Positions 22,218 through 22,978 of a DNA stretch of 22,978 nt are shown here, piece by piece. Within the stretch, counting starts at the first letter, position 1. Every line of letters starts with the position of its first letter. The notes beneath the pieces were generated by a model. The model saw only the letters and a program-made list of their open reading frames with translations, had not been told where the DNA came from and did no database searches. A program made the position numbers and the translations under genes. Location: the NCBI GenBank assembly GCA_964464435.1, contig CAYXGE010000025.1, forward strand, positions 1 to 22,978. The letters are read 5' to 3'. This stretch comes from CAYXGE01 sp964464435 (GTDB lineage: Bacteria > Pseudomonadota > Gammaproteobacteria > Burkholderiales > Methylophilaceae).

Positions 22218-22681
22218 CAGAAGAAGAAATCTTAAACGCCAAAATCTTAGTGATAGACGACGCAGATGCCAACTTGCGTTTACTTGAAGATTTACTAGCA
22301 AGAGAAGGCTTTCATCAGGTGATTAGCACTGCCGACTCAACGCGTGCATTAGACTTATTTAAGGCGTTTACACCAGATTTGATTTTACTAGATTTAATGA
22401 TGCCAGAATTAGATGGTTACGAAGTACTAGAAATGCTATCTAGACATATTGCCAAAGATGAATATCTACCCGTACTAGTATTAACTGCAGATGCCACAAT
22501 TGCTGCCAAAAGAAAAGCACTAGCTCTTGGTGCAAAAGACTTTATTACCAAGCCATTTGACACGATAGAGGCTATGTTGCGCGTCTGGAATTTGCTTGAA
22601 ACTCGTATGCTGTACCGTCACCTTAAATCACTCAATACTAGCATTACACCCTTCCAACACAGCCATCGTACGCAAGATTAA
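22214..22681 (+). CDS. Stand-alone response regulator receiver protein
   Basis: 155 residues. A single receiver domain (about 8-128): acidic pair Asp15-Asp16 (V-I-D-D), phospho-acceptor Asp60 in L-I-L-L-D-L-M-M-P-E-L-D-G, Thr91 (L-T-A-D) and Lys113 (I-T-K-P-F-D). The last 27 residues are a short polar tail with no DNA-binding or enzymatic domain. It begins with ATG inside the kinase stop region (ATGA, four-base overlap), so the two are translated together. It probably acts by protein contact, or as a phosphate sink for the kinase; in the wider family such receivers also precede HD-GYP or PP2C domains, but here the frame ends. Confidence 0.88.
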   Translation: MTEEEILNAKILVIDDADANLRLLEDLLAREGFHQVISTADSTRALDLFKAFTPDLILLDLMMPELDGYEVLEMLSRHIAKDEYLPVLVLTADATIAAKRKALALGAKDFITKPFDTIEAMLRVWNLLETRMLYRHLKSLNTSITPFQHSHRTQD

Positions 22682-22803
22682 AACTACTTTTTTGCTAGAA
22701 TCATTATTCTATATTTGCATATAGATATAATAACAAAGTATTTTTAATTATTATAAGTGCTTGCTATAGTACGCACACTTTCTGTTAAACCAAGTGCTAA
22801 TTA

Positions 22804-22978
22804 ATGCAAGTATCTACTTCTAAAGAAAATAATAACGATATTGTTGAGACTATTTTAAAGGCCATTGAAGAGGTGCGCTTTGGCTCAATAGAAATTACTG
22901 TAAATGAAGGTCGCGTAACACAAATTGAACGACGCGAAAAAGTAAGATTTGAACATCAACAAAAACATTCGCCTACTG
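22804..22978 (+). CDS. YezD/DUF2292-family small protein (partial, runs off the window)
   Basis: 58 codons are visible. After a short polar start come I-V-E-T-I-L-K-A-I-E-E-V-R-F-G-S-I-E-I-T-V (as spaced residues 13-33) and G-R-V-T-Q-I-E-R-R-E-K-V-R-F, the hallmark of the DUF2292/YezD family of 50-70-residue proteins of unknown biochemical role. From memory they often lie at the start of sulfate uptake or cysteine biosynthesis operons, so sulfur genes may follow beyond the window. It is separated from the response regulator by 122 bp of AT-rich DNA, with TATAGT at about 22775 as a possible -10. The stop codon is outside the window. Confidence 0.8.
   Translation, partial: MQVSTSKENNNDIVETILKAIEEVRFGSIEITVNEGRVTQIERREKVRFEHQQKHSPT

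Noticed and set aside
22690..22740. AGAAT-CATT-ATTCT hairpin as terminator of the response regulator operon
   Set aside because: Stem of five A/T-rich pairs without a proper T run.
1..22978. CRISPR arrays, tRNA or rRNA genes, riboswitches, intact insertion sequences
   Set aside because: None was recognised on either strand by eye; the repeats seen are REP-like or palindromic intergenic elements without a transposase gene.

Overview
The window looks like a chromosomal segment of a moderately AT-rich betaproteobacterium, most likely a methylotroph-type Methylophilaceae/Nitrosomonadales member. This is an inference from gene order (suhB | trmJ, cysE, iscR, two cysteine desulfurases, iscU-iscA-hscB-hscA-fdx), from protein similarity as recalled, and from codon use; no search was run. 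A run of 100 N at 12648-12747, flanked on both sides by the same 55 bases, shows that this is a draft assembly joined across a contig overlap.

Layout. 1-74 is the tail of a probable YpfJ-type zinc metallopeptidase. 160-1290 is an accessory patch: an orphan AT-rich putative lipoprotein (-) bracketed by inverted 15-bp motifs, a 183-bp unit present twice in tandem, and several REP-like palindromes. A BrnT/CopG-type toxin-antitoxin pair (1286-1832, -) with a clear operator follows. After 306 bp of non-coding DNA come mutS (-), divergent malate:quinone oxidoreductase (+), suhB (-) and divergent trmJ (+), an unknown gene (-), and cysE (+).

9313-16273 is a complete iron-sulfur assembly operon: an IscR-type operator and sigma70 promoter, iscR, a NifS-like cysteine desulfurase, iscS, iscU, iscA, hscB, hscA, fdx, then a strong two-way terminator. 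CysE makes the precursor of cysteine; IscS (and perhaps its NifS-like partner) takes sulfur from cysteine; IscU and IscA hold or carry clusters; HscB/HscA release them; Fdx gives electrons; IscR senses cluster status. iscS and iscU are separated by about 260 bp holding two diverged, inverted copies of one palindromic intergenic repeat. No iscX follows fdx.

16288-18562 (-) pairs a beta-carbonic anhydrase with a SulP anion transporter, suggesting bicarbonate handling. 18714-19317 (-) holds two tandem paralogous small exported proteins, each with two KRPY motifs (mid-protein and at the extreme C-terminus). I recognise no family for them; they are the best candidate here for something undescribed. 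They are divergent from a LuxR-type regulator, a CHASE3-type hybrid histidine kinase and a stand-alone response regulator (19451-22681, +), with an 18-bp inverted repeat in the shared intergenic region. The window ends inside a small YezD/DUF2292 gene.
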